Part shown: in pieces, positions 52,148 to 61,258 of the stretch | Layout of the letters: every line of letters begins with the position of its first letter | How positions within the stretch are numbered: the stretch's first letter is position 1 | Assembly (NCBI RefSeq): GCF_015767245.1 | Contig: NZ_JADOTV010000001.1 | Location: 1 to 64,000 of the forward strand | DNA length: 64,000 nt | DNA from: Aureivirga sp. CE67 | GTDB lineage: Bacteria > Bacteroidota > Bacteroidia > Flavobacteriales > Flavobacteriaceae | Reading direction: 5' to 3' | Translations under genes and position numbers: made by a program | Notes under the pieces: model-generated | Seen by the model: only the letters and a program-made list of their open reading frames with translations | Database searches by the model: none | What the model was told of the DNA's origin: nothing

Positions 52148-53146
52148 TTATTTCTTATCTACTACGATTCTATTTTCTCTATTTGCCAATTCCCAAGCTG
52201 TATAGAAAACCAATTTTGTTCTTTTCTTCAAAAGCTCATAATCGATTTTATCTGGCGTATCTGTAGGTTTGTGATAATCTACGTGTGTTCCGTTAAAATA
52301 GAAAATGATTGGAATATTGTGTTTTGCAAAATTATAGTGATCCGAACGGTAATAAAAACGGTTTGGATCATTTTCGTCGTTGTATTTATAATCTAAAGCT
52401 AAGTTTACATGCTCTTTGTTTGCAGCTTCGTTGATATCGTGCAATTCCGTACTTAATTTATCTGCTCCAATTACATAAACAAATTCTCTATTATTTTCAT
52501 GTGCTTCATCCACACGACCAACCATATCGATATTTAAATTCGCAACTGTATTCACTAAAGGAAATAATGGATTTTCTGTATAATATTTAGATCCAAATAA
52601 TCCTTCTTCTTCTCCTGTTAAGTGTAAAAATAAAAGAGAACGCTTTGGTCCGTTTCCTTCATCATACGCTTTTTTGAAAGCTCTTGCGATAGCTAAAACT
52701 GAAGATGTTCCTGAAGCATCATCATCAGCTCCGTAGTGAATTTCTCCATGATCTAATCCCATGTGATCATAATGTGCAGAAATTACAATAATTTCTTCTG
52801 GTTTTTCGCTTCCAGGAATAAAAGCAACTACATTTTCAGAATCATCATTCGAACGATTTTGGAAAAATGCTTTTGGGATATCTTGGAAATAATTTGGAGC
52901 ATTTTTTGGTGCTTCTATTTTCTCCTGCTTATAAACATTTGCTAAATAATCCGCAGCTAATTTTTGTCCTTTTTCTCCAGTTCTTCTTCCTTCAAATTCG
53001 TCAGAAGCTAATTGGTATAAATCTTTTTTTAACTCTTCTGTTGTTATCGTATTCGCATAATACGTTTCTCCTCTTTTGCTTTTTTTAATCCCTCCACAGG
53101 CAATAAAAAAAACTCCAGCAAGCATTAACAATGAGATTTTTTTCAT
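52148..53146 (-). CDS. M28-family zinc aminopeptidase, lipoprotein
   Basis: A 332-residue protein with signal and lipobox (AGVFFIACGG, Cys near 17). Metal ligands of M28: H in ISAHYDHMG, D in ADDDASGTSS, E in TGEEEGLFGS, D in NIDMVGR and H in YYRSDHYNFAKHNIP. All are present, so an active di-zinc peptidase is likely. Outer-membrane or periplasmic side. Start ATG 53146. Confidence 0.93.
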   Translation of the reverse strand: MKKISLLMLAGVFFIACGGIKKSKRGETYYANTITTEELKKDLYQLASDEFEGRRTGEKGQKLAADYLANVYKQEKIEAPKNAPNYFQDIPKAFFQNRSNDDSENVVAFIPGSEKPEEIIVISAHYDHMGLDHGEIHYGADDDASGTSSVLAIARAFKKAYDEGNGPKRSLLFLHLTGEEEGLFGSKYYTENPLFPLVNTVANLNIDMVGRVDEAHENNREFVYVIGADKLSTELHDINEAANKEHVNLALDYKYNDENDPNRFYYRSDHYNFAKHNIPIIFYFNGTHVDYHKPTDTPDKIDYELLKKRTKLVFYTAWELANRENRIVVDKK

Positions 53147-53396
53147 GTAGTACTATTTTTAGTTTTTGTTTATTTATTCGATATCCAAAAATAAAGAAAT
53201 CATTTGAATTATAATATGAAAAGATTTTAAGTAAAAATCAATCGAAAAAAAATTTGTAAAAATTTCAATTAACCTAATAGTATTTAGCTTAATTAATCTG
53301 GATTAAATCTTTATTTAAATCACAGAAAACCTTTCTTTTAAAATGTTAAAATCGTAAATTTAATCTCTGAAAAGCAACCATTCAAAAACTACGATT

Positions 53397-54410
53397 ATGC
53401 TAAAAAAATCAACACTTCACTCTAGCATTTTTATATTTGGAATTCCTTTGTTTCTCTTCGGAATTCTGATTTTAATTTCACAAACAGCATTTTTAAGAAA
53501 TCCTAATAATTTACTTGCGCTTGGTATTTCTTTAGATTTATTTTTATGTATTCCTTTAATCTATTTTTTCCTGATTCGTAAAACAAAAATTCCCAAAACT
53601 ACCATTGTTCCTATGATGGTTATTGGTTTTTTGATAGGAACTTATATTTTGCCAAAAGAACATCATTTTTATCTACAATTATTTAAAACTTGGTTATTAC
53701 CAATTATAGAAATTACCGTTCTAACCTATGTTTTAATTAAACTAAGAAAAACACTTATCAAACTTCGAACAATTAAAAATTCGGATACTGATTTTTTTAC
53801 TGCTTTAAAAAATACTTGTAGCGAAATTTTACCAAAAAAATTAGTTCTGCCTTTTGCTACAGAAATCGCTGTGATCTATTTCGGATTTTTTCAATGGAGA
53901 AAACGAAAACAACAACATGAAAATGAATTCACCTATCATAAAGAAAGTGGCTCTTTGGCTTTAATGGCCGTAATTATTTTTATGGTTTTGGTAGAAACTG
54001 TAGCTATGCATTTTTTATTACAGCAATGGAGTTCTCTTGCAGCTTGGATTCTTTCAGGATTTAGTTTGTATACTTGTTTACAATTTTTTGGTTTTTTGAA
54101 ATCTATCTCTAAAAGACCAATTTTAGTTACAGAAAATTCTCTAATACTAAGAAATGGAATTATGAATGAAACAAATATACTTTTTGAAGACATCGACTCT
54201 ATTACTTATAGTTCGAAAGATTTGGAAGAAAATAAATTAAGTGTAAAACTTGCAATGTTGGGAGAACTGGAAGGACATAATGTTATTTTAAAACTAAAAA
54301 AAGAAAATGAACTTGTTGGTATTTATGGACTTCGAAAAAAATATATTGAAATTGCTTTTTTCGTAGATGATCTAAAAGGTTTTAGAGAAAAAATGGCACA
54401 AATTCATTAA
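53397..54410 (+). CDS. membrane protein of unknown function
   Basis: A 337-residue protein with about six hydrophobic segments: two at the N-terminus (SIFIFGIPLFLFGILILIS; LLALGISLDLFLCIPLIYFFL), two near 75-110, two near 190-235. The C-terminal 100 residues look like a PH-type sheet domain (ILVTENSLILRNGIMNETNI ... LFEDIDSITYSSKDLEENKL). Family not recognised. The gap 53147-53396 before it is AT-rich and holds no gene. Confidence 0.7.
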   Translation: MLKKSTLHSSIFIFGIPLFLFGILILISQTAFLRNPNNLLALGISLDLFLCIPLIYFFLIRKTKIPKTTIVPMMVIGFLIGTYILPKEHHFYLQLFKTWLLPIIEITVLTYVLIKLRKTLIKLRTIKNSDTDFFTALKNTCSEILPKKLVLPFATEIAVIYFGFFQWRKRKQQHENEFTYHKESGSLALMAVIIFMVLVETVAMHFLLQQWSSLAAWILSGFSLYTCLQFFGFLKSISKRPILVTENSLILRNGIMNETNILFEDIDSITYSSKDLEENKLSVKLAMLGELEGHNVILKLKKENELVGIYGLRKKYIEIAFFVDDLKGFREKMAQIH

Positions 54411-54433
54411 ACGAAAAACAAGAAATAATTAAC

Positions 54434-54473
54434 AAAAACACTAATAAATTTCTACAGTTTGTTAGTGTTTTTA
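54434..54473. terminator. intrinsic terminator between convergent genes
   Basis: AAAAACACTAA pairs with TTAGTGTTTTT around a 17-base loop. It serves the membrane protein and the small gene at 54471. Confidence 0.8.
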
Positions 54474-54968
54474 TTTTGATTTAATTACTCTACCTGGAAT
54501 CATATTTTCTTTTTTATCTGCGAAATTTCCATCATCCCAATAATAATATTCCGCATGACGATATTCACCAAGATTTATCGTATCAAATTCATCTAATTCC
54601 TCAGACCTCCTTACTCCCAATTCTTTTAAAGCTTCATTAATTGTAACATTATGTAATACTTTTTCACCATTTTCAAAATAAGCAGCATATTGTTCTCCAA
54701 ATCCGCCAAAATAATCTGTTTGAATCAGCGCAAATTTTTTCATCCCAATTTCTTTGGCCAAAAACATGGTAAGATCACAATCCCAATCAAGATGTTCACT
54801 TTTTTCTTTAATAGATAAATCTAATATTTCAGCTAGTTGACACATTGCTTCCAATTCAAAAATAACAATCACATATTCGTTTTCAAATGCAGCTGCTAAA
54901 CCATATTCTTTGATTTTTTCTTTATTTACATTTTTATCTCCAATAATTGCCGAAATGTGATGTCCCAT
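54471..54968 (-). CDS. hypothetical protein
   Basis: A 165-residue acidic soluble protein starting GHHISAIIGDKNVNKEKIKE, with LAEILDLSIKEKSEHLDWDCD and DYFGGFGEQYAAYFENGEK as the best-looking conserved-type blocks. No signal peptide or known domain. ATG 54968 follows a weak purine leader. Confidence 0.6.
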   Translation of the reverse strand: MGHHISAIIGDKNVNKEKIKEYGLAAAFENEYVIVIFELEAMCQLAEILDLSIKEKSEHLDWDCDLTMFLAKEIGMKKFALIQTDYFGGFGEQYAAYFENGEKVLHNVTINEALKELGVRRSEELDEFDTINLGEYRHAEYYYWDDGNFADKKENMIPGRVIKSK

Positions 54969-55107
54969 GATATTTAAAGCTATTTTTTAGAATAAAAGTT
55001 CTGTTTTCTCTTCAAACTTTATCAAATATAATAATAAACAAGATTCTCTTTCATTATTTTATCTACTTTTAGCAAAAATTAAGCTAATAAATATTCTTGT
55101 TGAAAAA

Positions 55108-55590
55108 ATGAAAAAAACATTTAAAACTAAAACTGGTTTTTGTCATATCTTGGATGATAAAATTGTTTTTACAAACAATAATTCTATCGAAAACTTATCT
55201 AATCTCAGCACAGAGAACAACATTATAAAAAGCTTAATTCTATACGCATTGATGTCTATCCTATTTTTTTATTTGAGTTATGAGAGTTTTAAAATAGAAC
55301 ATTATTTTTCTGCAACTTTATTGGGAATTTTCGGTTTACTGCTGATTATAGGAAATACACAAAGCACTAACAATTCTAGCACTAAAATAATTGAACGAAA
55401 TAGAATAAAAGAAATCAAATTTAAAAAAGCTAATTTATTTATTACACGCTCTAGGTTTGAAGTTTTCTTTGAAGATAAAAACAATAAAATTAAAAAGAGG
55501 ATGATTTTACTTCCAGGTTCTCTTAGCAAAGGAATGAGTGAAACTGAAAAAGCTCTTGAAATAATGAAAGAAGAAAATCTATTTATTTAG
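55108..55590 (+). CDS. small membrane protein, PH-like C-terminus
   Basis: A 160-residue protein. One or two hydrophobic segments (SLILYALMSILFFYLSYES; YFSATLLGIFGLLLIIGN) lie at about residues 47-90. The C-terminal part (EIKFKKANLFITRSRFEVFF) is beta-rich, basic. Function unknown. The frame is long and biased, with a terminator after it. Confidence 0.65.
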   Translation: MKKTFKTKTGFCHILDDKIVFTNNNSIENLSNLSTENNIIKSLILYALMSILFFYLSYESFKIEHYFSATLLGIFGLLLIIGNTQSTNNSSTKIIERNRIKEIKFKKANLFITRSRFEVFFEDKNNKIKKRMILLPGSLSKGMSETEKALEIMKEENLFI

Positions 55591-55599
55591 AATATCAAT

Positions 55600-55640
55600 A
55601 AAAAATTAGCCTACTCCATAAAGTAGGCTATTTGATTTTT
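55600..55640. terminator. intrinsic terminator between convergent genes
   Basis: TAGCCTACT (55607-55615) pairs with AGTAGGCTA (55622-55630) around CCATAA, with A and T tracts at both sides. Confidence 0.9.
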
Positions 55641-56994
55641 ACAACAAATGAGAATCTATCGGTTCCCAAAGTTCAATTTTATTATTTTCACTATCCAAAA
55701 CCCAAGCGAATTTTCCGTATTCGTATTCTTCAATTCCTCCTACAATCGTCACATCTTTTGATTTTAACTCTTCTAGAAATGTTTCCAAATTAGCTACACG
55801 ATAATTAATCATAAACTCTTTTTGACTTGGATTAAAATATTCCGTGTCTTTTGGAAAAGTAGACCATTGTAAAAATGTCTTTTTATCCGGATTATCCAAA
55901 TCTCTGGAAACAAAAGAAGCTCCGTATTCATTTACATCGATTCCTAATTTTTCTTTGTACCAATCTTTTAAATGAACAGGATTTTCAGCTTTGAAGAAAA
56001 CTCCTCCAATTCCTGTTATTTGCTTTTCTTGGTTTTCTACTTTATCTTTTTTCTCAAAAAATTTATTTTCTACTTTATCAACAATTGTTTGTGCTAATTT
56101 TTCTTTACTTTCTACAGTCCAACCTGCTACATGCGGAGAAAGCAAGACTTTATCTGAAGAAATTAATTCTCTAAAATATGGATTGTCAGAGTCTGAAGAT
56201 TCAAAGAAATTTTCGAAAGAAGATTTTTCATATTCTAAAACATCCAAACAAGCTCCTAAAATTTTCTGATTGTTTATTGCTTCCATCAAATCTTTTGTAA
56301 CTACGGCAGAACCTCTCGCTGTATTTATCAAATAAAATGATTTTTTGAAATTATTGATAAATTCAGCATTTACCATTTTATTCGACAATTCATTATGCGG
56401 CGTATGAAGCGAAAGTACATCCGCTTTTTCTTGAAGTTCTTCTAAAGAAACTTGACGACAATTCATATCTCCAACATTTGGCTTGATATCATAACAAATA
56501 ACATCTACATCAAAACCTCTTAGTTTTTTAGCAAATGCTTTTCCCATGTTTCCATAACCGATAATTCCAACTGTTTTTCCATCCAGCTCAATTCCACGAT
56601 TATCTTCTCGAAGCCATTGTCCATTTCTAATTTCTAAATCTGCTTTCTTCAAATTATTGAATAATGCAAGAATCATCGCTAGAGCATGCTCACCTACAGC
56701 ATTTCTATTTCCTTCTGGTGCAGAAATCAATTCAATTCCTTTTGACTTTGCATATTCTACATCAATATTTTCTAATCCAGCTCCTACTCTTCCGATAAAT
56801 TTCAGATTTGTAGCTGCATCTATAAATTCTTTATCAATCGAAAATCTACTACGAATTACAATTCCATCATAATCTTTAATGATTTCTAGAATTTCTTTTT
56901 TCGTTCCTTTATAGTTTTCAACATTTTCACATCCTAAATCTTTTAATTGATTTATAAGAAGTGGATGATTGGTATCTAGATGTAGTACTTTCAT
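55639..56994 (-). CDS. 2-hydroxyacid dehydrogenase fused to a VOC (glyoxalase) domain
   Basis: A 451-residue protein. Residues 1-315 form a D-isomer-specific dehydrogenase like SerA: GIVIRSRFSIDKEFIDAA, RVGAGLENIDVEYAKSKGI, NAD-binding GYGNMGKAFAKKL near 145, INTARGSAVV, and catalytic His in LLSPHVAGWT. Where SerA would have an ACT domain, residues about 325-451 read as a vicinal-oxygen-chelate domain: FFKAENPVHLKDWYKEKLGI ... FMINYRVANLETFLEELKSK ... WVLDSENNKIELWEP. The frame is continuous. A metal-site check cannot be completed by eye. Fusion suggests detoxification of an aldehyde or hydroxy acid. Confidence 0.85.
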   Translation of the reverse strand: MKVLHLDTNHPLLINQLKDLGCENVENYKGTKKEILEIIKDYDGIVIRSRFSIDKEFIDAATNLKFIGRVGAGLENIDVEYAKSKGIELISAPEGNRNAVGEHALAMILALFNNLKKADLEIRNGQWLREDNRGIELDGKTVGIIGYGNMGKAFAKKLRGFDVDVICYDIKPNVGDMNCRQVSLEELQEKADVLSLHTPHNELSNKMVNAEFINNFKKSFYLINTARGSAVVTKDLMEAINNQKILGACLDVLEYEKSSFENFFESSDSDNPYFRELISSDKVLLSPHVAGWTVESKEKLAQTIVDKVENKFFEKKDKVENQEKQITGIGGVFFKAENPVHLKDWYKEKLGIDVNEYGASFVSRDLDNPDKKTFLQWSTFPKDTEYFNPSQKEFMINYRVANLETFLEELKSKDVTIVGGIEEYEYGKFAWVLDSENNKIELWEPIDSHLL

Positions 56995-57090
56995 TTTTTG
57001 GTTTTGTTTTTCTTTTAAATAAAATATTTTATTTTCTCGATATTAATATTATCAGTTTAAATTCTTAGTGGAGAGTTTTATTTAATCTGT

Positions 57091-57122
57091 AACACACCCC
57101 TAGCCCCTCTCGAGAGGGGAAC
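57091..57122 (+). repeat. palindromic intergenic repeat, copy 6 of 7
   Basis: AACACACCCCTAGCCCC and palindrome with a CG centre (CTCGAG), preceded by TTTTATTTAATCTG. TATTATCAG and AAACATTTTT on either side may be remains of the terminal repeats. Confidence 0.85.
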
Positions 57123-57187
57123 TTTCTCATCTATCTTTAAAAATAGCTTAAACATTTTTCAATAAAATATTTCTTCCTAAAAATAAA

Positions 57188-57216
57188 AAATCCTAACAGA
57201 AAAATTGTTAGGATTT
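57188..57216 (-). terminator. intrinsic terminator after panB
   Basis: AAATCCTAACA pairs with TGTTAGGATTT around GAAAAAT. Confidence 0.9.
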
Positions 57217-57237
57217 AAGTTTATGTTTTTCAATAAA

Positions 57238-58056
57238 TTAATATTGTTCTTTTTCGTTTGGAAAATCAACTGACTTCACATCATCGATATATTGTTTGAA
57301 AGCACCAGTCATTTCTTCATATAAGTTTAAATATCTTCTTAAGAATTTTGGATTAAACTCATGTGTCATTCCAACCATATCGTGTGTTACTAAAACTTGT
57401 CCGTCTACTCCAGCTCCAGCTCCAATTCCAATTACTGGAATAGAAATACTTTCTGCAACTTCTTGAGCCAATTTCGCAGGAACTTTTTCTAAAACTAAAG
57501 CAAAACATCCCATTTTTTCAAGCATTTTAGCATCTGCTTTTAATTTCTCAGCCTCTGCATCTTCTTTTGCTCTAACAGTATATGTTCCGAATTTATAGAT
57601 AGATTGTGGTGTAAGACCTAAATGCCCCATTACAGGAATTCCAGCATTTAAAATTCTTTTTACAGACTCTTTAATCTCTTTTCCACCTTCCACTTTGATA
57701 GCATGTCCTCCTGATTCTTTCATGATTCGAATCGCAGAACGAAGTGCTTCTTTAGGATCTGATTGATAAGTTCCGAAAGGAAGATCTACAACTACTAAAC
57801 TTCTTTTTGCAGCTCTAACTACAGAACTTGCATGATAAATCATCTCGTTTAAAGTAATTGGTAATGTTGTTTCGTGACCCGCCATTACGTTTGAAGCTGA
57901 ATCTCCTACTAAGATAATATCGATTCCTGCTCCATCTACAATTTTAGCCATTGTATAATCATAAGCTGTTAACATAGAGATTTTTTCTCCATTAGCTTTC
58001 ATTTCAATAACTGAATTTGTAGTAACTCTCTTATATTGCTTTTTTGCTACTGACAT
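57238..58056 (-). CDS. panB: ketopantoate hydroxymethyltransferase
   Basis: A 272-residue enzyme adding a hydroxymethyl group from methylene-THF to 2-oxoisovalerate in pantothenate and CoA synthesis. Motifs: [71 protein letters not shown] and [18 protein letters not shown] with the Mg site. Complete. No panC neighbour here. Confidence 0.97.
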   Translation of the reverse strand: MSVAKKQYKRVTTNSVIEMKANGEKISMLTAYDYTMAKIVDGAGIDIILVGDSASNVMAGHETTLPITLNEMIYHASSVVRAAKRSLVVVDLPFGTYQSDPKEALRSAIRIMKESGGHAIKVEGGKEIKESVKRILNAGIPVMGHLGLTPQSIYKFGTYTVRAKEDAEAEKLKADAKMLEKMGCFALVLEKVPAKLAQEVAESISIPVIGIGAGAGVDGQVLVTHDMVGMTHEFNPKFLRRYLNLYEEMTGAFKQYIDDVKSVDFPNEKEQY

Positions 58057-58239
58057 TTTTTATTAAGTGTTTAAAAGTCGGTGCAAAAGTACGGAAATTT
58101 ATACACATATTAATTATTTGTAAATTCTTTGTAAATATCAGATTAGCTTTAATCTTATAATTTTCAGTATAAAATCAAGGAAATAATATCTTTTAAAATT
58201 AATGAAGAAAATTATCAATTCTAATTTAGATTCTTATTC

Positions 58240-58357
58240 ATTTTCACGTTTAAAGTTTTATGAGAAAATTTTATTTAATCTAAAACACACCCCTAACCCC
58301 TCTCAAGAGGGGAACTTGACAATCAGTATATTTTTAGACTAAACCAACCGTGAAAAT
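58240..58357 (+). mobile_element. MITE-like element with terminal inverted repeats (copy 7)
   Basis: ATTTTCACG at 58240-58248 is complementary to CGTGAAAAT at 58349-58357, with the palindrome core at 58283-58314 inside. Length 118 bp, matching the copy at 51978 (121 bp). The gap 58057-58502 holds this element and an A-rich leader before the nitrilase gene; no other signal. Confidence 0.75.
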
Positions 58358-58502
58358 ATTCATTTTTTTCTTGATAAAAAATCAAACTAAAAAGAGACTC
58401 TTTCTTAAAACAGTCAATTTTAATTTTTAAAGAAAAAACAAGAGAAACATTTTAAAATTAAAACGAAAAACTTAAATTCACACAAAAGAAAATAACACAA
58501 CA

Positions 58503-59273
58503 ATGGAATTGAAAGTAAGCTATATTCAAACGGAGTTGTTTTGGGAAAATAAACAGAAAAACCTGGAAATGTTTTCCGAAAAAATTGCTTCTATTGAAGA
58601 AGAAACAGATATCATTATTTTACCAGAAATGTTTACAACTGGTTTCTCGATGGATCCTGATTATTTTGCAGAAGAGATGAGCGGAAATTCTGTAGAATGG
58701 ATGCAAAAAGAAGCAAAAAAGAAAAATGTTTTATTGATAGGAAGTTTGATTATAAAAGATGATTTTAAATATTATAATAGGCTTCTAGCAGTTTTTCCTG
58801 ATGGAAATATTCTTCAATATGACAAAAGACATCTTTTTACTTTAGCTGGTGAACATAGAGTGTATAGTGGAGGAAATGATCGTTTGGTTTTTGATTATAA
58901 AGGTTGGCGAATTTGTCCATTGATTTGTTATGATTTACGCTTCCCAGTTTGGAGTAGAAACACGGAAAATTATGATGTTTTAATATTTATAGCAAACTGG
59001 CCAGAGCGAAGAAACTTTGCTTGGAAACAATTATTAATTGCTCGCGCGATCGAAAATATGTGTTATACTATTGGAGTGAATCGAGTTGGTTTGGATGGAA
59101 ATAAAATAAATCATTCTGGAGATTCGGCAGTGTTAGATTATTTTGGTAATAATTTGATAGAAGAAAATTCGAATAAAGAAGAAATTAAAACCATCACACT
59201 TCAAAAAGATCCAATGAAAAAAGCTAGAAATAAGCTACAGTTTTTAAATGATCAAGATAATTTTACGGTATAA
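58503..59273 (+). CDS. carbon-nitrogen hydrolase, omega-amidase type
   Basis: A 256-residue nitrilase-superfamily amidase. Catalytic triad Glu in ILPEMFTTGFS near 41, Lys in YDKRHLFTLAGEH near 108, Cys in CPLICYDLRFPVWSR near 142. The sequence matches omega-amidase (Nit2/YafV type), which hydrolyses 2-oxoglutaramate in glutamine transamination or removes toxic amides. Start ATG 58503, coupled closely (3 bases) to the next gene. Confidence 0.94.
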   Translation: MELKVSYIQTELFWENKQKNLEMFSEKIASIEEETDIIILPEMFTTGFSMDPDYFAEEMSGNSVEWMQKEAKKKNVLLIGSLIIKDDFKYYNRLLAVFPDGNILQYDKRHLFTLAGEHRVYSGGNDRLVFDYKGWRICPLICYDLRFPVWSRNTENYDVLIFIANWPERRNFAWKQLLIARAIENMCYTIGVNRVGLDGNKINHSGDSAVLDYFGNNLIEENSNKEEIKTITLQKDPMKKARNKLQFLNDQDNFTV

Positions 59274-59276
59274 ACT

Positions 59277-59855
59277 ATGGATTCAAAAAGAAAAGAATTA
59301 GAGGCAATTTTAAGCAAAATAAAAAATCCGAAAAGAGAATATCGAAGTAAAGCTGCGGAAGAGATTTCTAAAAAACCTGAATTATTTAAAAGTTTGCTAG
59401 AAACTATTTTTGAAAATAATAAAGATTTTAGTCAAAAAGCTTCTTGGTGTCTAGAATGGATTACGAAAGAGAATAGAGCTCCTATTTATGATAATCTTGA
59501 TTTATTTTTAGACAATGTACAAAAACCAAAAGACGATACTATAGTTCGACCACTTGCGAAAGTTTGCGAATTATTGGCTTATGATTTTATGAAAAGTAAT
59601 GGAAAATCCGCTTTAAAAGAAGATCAGATTGAAAAGATTGTTGAAGTTTGTTTTGATTGGATGATTTCAGATCGAAAAGTTGCAGTGGAGGCATATTCCA
59701 TGCAAACAATTTTTGTTTTTAGAAATACGCAAGATTGGATTACCGATGAGTTAATTAATATTTTAGAAAAAAATATGCCAAATGGTTCCGCTGGTTATAA
59801 AGCTAGGGGAAAAAGAATTTTGGAAGCAATAGAAAAAGAAAGAGCTACACTTTAG
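59277..59855 (+). CDS. HEAT-repeat-like helical protein
   Basis: A 192-residue all-helical protein (KRKELEAILSKIKNPKREYR; KDFSQKASWCLEWITKENRA; PLAKVCELLAYDFMKS; DRKVAVEAYSMQTIFVFRN), with HEAT/ARM-like units. Similar proteins occur next to the omega-amidase in other flavobacteria, but I cannot assign a function. In an operon with the nitrilase. Confidence 0.75.
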   Translation: MDSKRKELEAILSKIKNPKREYRSKAAEEISKKPELFKSLLETIFENNKDFSQKASWCLEWITKENRAPIYDNLDLFLDNVQKPKDDTIVRPLAKVCELLAYDFMKSNGKSALKEDQIEKIVEVCFDWMISDRKVAVEAYSMQTIFVFRNTQDWITDELINILEKNMPNGSAGYKARGKRILEAIEKERATL

Positions 59856-59867
59856 TAGCTCTTTTTA
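59836..59867 (+). terminator. intrinsic terminator overlapping the stop codon region
   Basis: AAAGAGCTAC pairs with GTAGCTCTTT around ACTTTA, and the HEAT-like gene stop (TAG 59853-59855) lies inside its 3' arm. It ends with T5. Confidence 0.9.
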
Positions 59868-59871
59868 TGTT

Positions 59872-60447
59872 TTAATTATTGAAATTACTTTGGTATAAAT
59901 AAACTTCTGTGGCACCTAAACCATATTTTTGATAAGAAGCATCTTTTACATCCACATGATATCTTCCAAAAAGATATTTCAATTCTTCTTTCAAAACACC
60001 ATCTCCAATTCCGTGAATAAAAATAATTTTTGAAATCTTTTTATCAATGGCAAATTCGATTTTTTGCCTTGCTGTTTCCAGTTGAATACTCATAATATCA
60101 AAATTGGACATTCCTTTATATTTTGGAATCAATTTTTCAATATGTAAATCTACTTCCATCGTATGTTTTGGTGCTCTTTCTTTACTCGGAAATTTCAATT
60201 TACTTTTACTCAAAATTTTCTTATTCACATAATCATCTGATTTCTGTGAAAGTTTCTTATTCTTTATATCTCGGTATTTCGCTAGTTCTTTCTGGTCTTC
60301 TGTGATTTTTACTAAGTCTTCTTTATTATAAACTATTTCAAAATCATCTTCTGTTATAATCGTAACTTTCTCTCCTTTTATTTCTTTAATTTTTCCTCTA
60401 AAAGAGTCTTCAATTACGGCAACAACATCTCCTTTTTTAAGTTTCAC
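59872..60447 (-). CDS. Smr-domain protein with N-terminal KOW-like segment
   Basis: 191 residues from GTG 60447 (VKLKKGDVVAVIEDSFRGKI). A longer frame reaching to 60546 is hydrophobic, unrelated to the family and would overlap the divergent gene at 60536. N-terminal ~50 residues resemble a KOW/SH3 barrel. C-terminal 90 residues form a Smr domain: HTMEVDLHIEKLI with the DLH motif and IFIHGIGDGVLKEELKYLF with the HGxG motif. Smr domains of the MutS2 type are nucleases. RNA or DNA target unknown. Confidence 0.9.
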   Translation of the reverse strand: MKLKKGDVVAVIEDSFRGKIKEIKGEKVTIITEDDFEIVYNKEDLVKITEDQKELAKYRDIKNKKLSQKSDDYVNKKILSKSKLKFPSKERAPKHTMEVDLHIEKLIPKYKGMSNFDIMSIQLETARQKIEFAIDKKISKIIFIHGIGDGVLKEELKYLFGRYHVDVKDASYQKYGLGATEVYLYQSNFNN

Positions 60448-60535
60448 AACTCTTAACTTTTTAATAATTATTAGACAATATCTAAAAAACAAATATTTAG
60501 TTTTTTTATGCAAAAATACATTCTCAATAAGATAT

Positions 60536-61174
60536 ATGAAAGTCAATACGGAAAACTTCTTTAGAATTTCTCAAAATGATGTAGAAATTTCTGAAGAAAG
60601 AAAAGATACTCTTAATTTAATTTCGAAAGCGATTTTAGATGAATATTTAGAAAATAATTGTGTAAATATAAATTTTATTTGCTCTCATAACTCCCGAAGA
60701 AGCCAGTTTGCTCAGGTTTGGGGAAATTATGCTATCAATTATTTTTCTATTCCAAATATGGAGTGTTTTTCTGGTGGAACGATGGCAACGGCTTTTCATA
60801 GAAATACCATAAAATCTTTAAAGGAAGTTGGTTTTCATTTTGATTTAAAAACATTTAATCATCAAAATCCTGAATATATTGTTTCGTACAAAGACTGTAA
60901 AAAACCTTTTGTTGTTTTTTCAAAACTTATTGATGATGCAATTAATAATTATCCATATATCGCAATTACGACTTGTGATACTGTAGAGAAAAAATGCCCA
61001 CTTTTTACGGATTGCATCAAATACTTTCAACTGCCTTATGAAGACCCGAAGAACTATGATAATACCGCTTTAAAACAAGAAAAATATGCAACTCTAAATA
61101 TGCGAGTAGCTTCAGAAATGGCTTTTTTGTTTAAACATATTTCAGAGAAGATTAAAAATTACGAATTGATCTAA
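60536..61174 (+). CDS. low-molecular-weight phosphatase / arsenate-reductase-like protein
   Basis: A 212-residue protein with the P-loop-like FICSHNSRRSQFAQVWGNY (C-x5-R-S, HNSRRSQ), typical of LMW protein tyrosine phosphatase or ArsC folds, then CFSGGTMATAFH and TTCDTVEKKCPLF with more cysteines near the end. The extra CDTVEKKCP pair is as in ArsC-type relay enzymes. Arsenate reduction is possible but no ars neighbour is present. Confidence 0.85.
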   Translation: MKVNTENFFRISQNDVEISEERKDTLNLISKAILDEYLENNCVNINFICSHNSRRSQFAQVWGNYAINYFSIPNMECFSGGTMATAFHRNTIKSLKEVGFHFDLKTFNHQNPEYIVSYKDCKKPFVVFSKLIDDAINNYPYIAITTCDTVEKKCPLFTDCIKYFQLPYEDPKNYDNTALKQEKYATLNMRVASEMAFLFKHISEKIKNYELI

Positions 61175-61208
61175 TCCAGTTTTTTATTTATAGAAGTTTT
61201 TAGAAGAA

Positions 61209-61239
61209 AAAACCCGAAGTTATTCACTTCGGGTTTTTG
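61209..61239. terminator. intrinsic terminator between convergent genes
   Basis: AAAACCCGAAGT pairs with ACTTCGGGTTTT around TATTC; strong and bidirectional. Confidence 0.95.
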
Positions 61240-61258
61240 ATCTTATATATTCTAACTA

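Noticed and set aside
60448-60546. N-terminal extension of the Smr protein
   Set aside because: It is hydrophobic, unrelated to the family and overlaps the divergent gene at 60536. GTG 60447 fits better.
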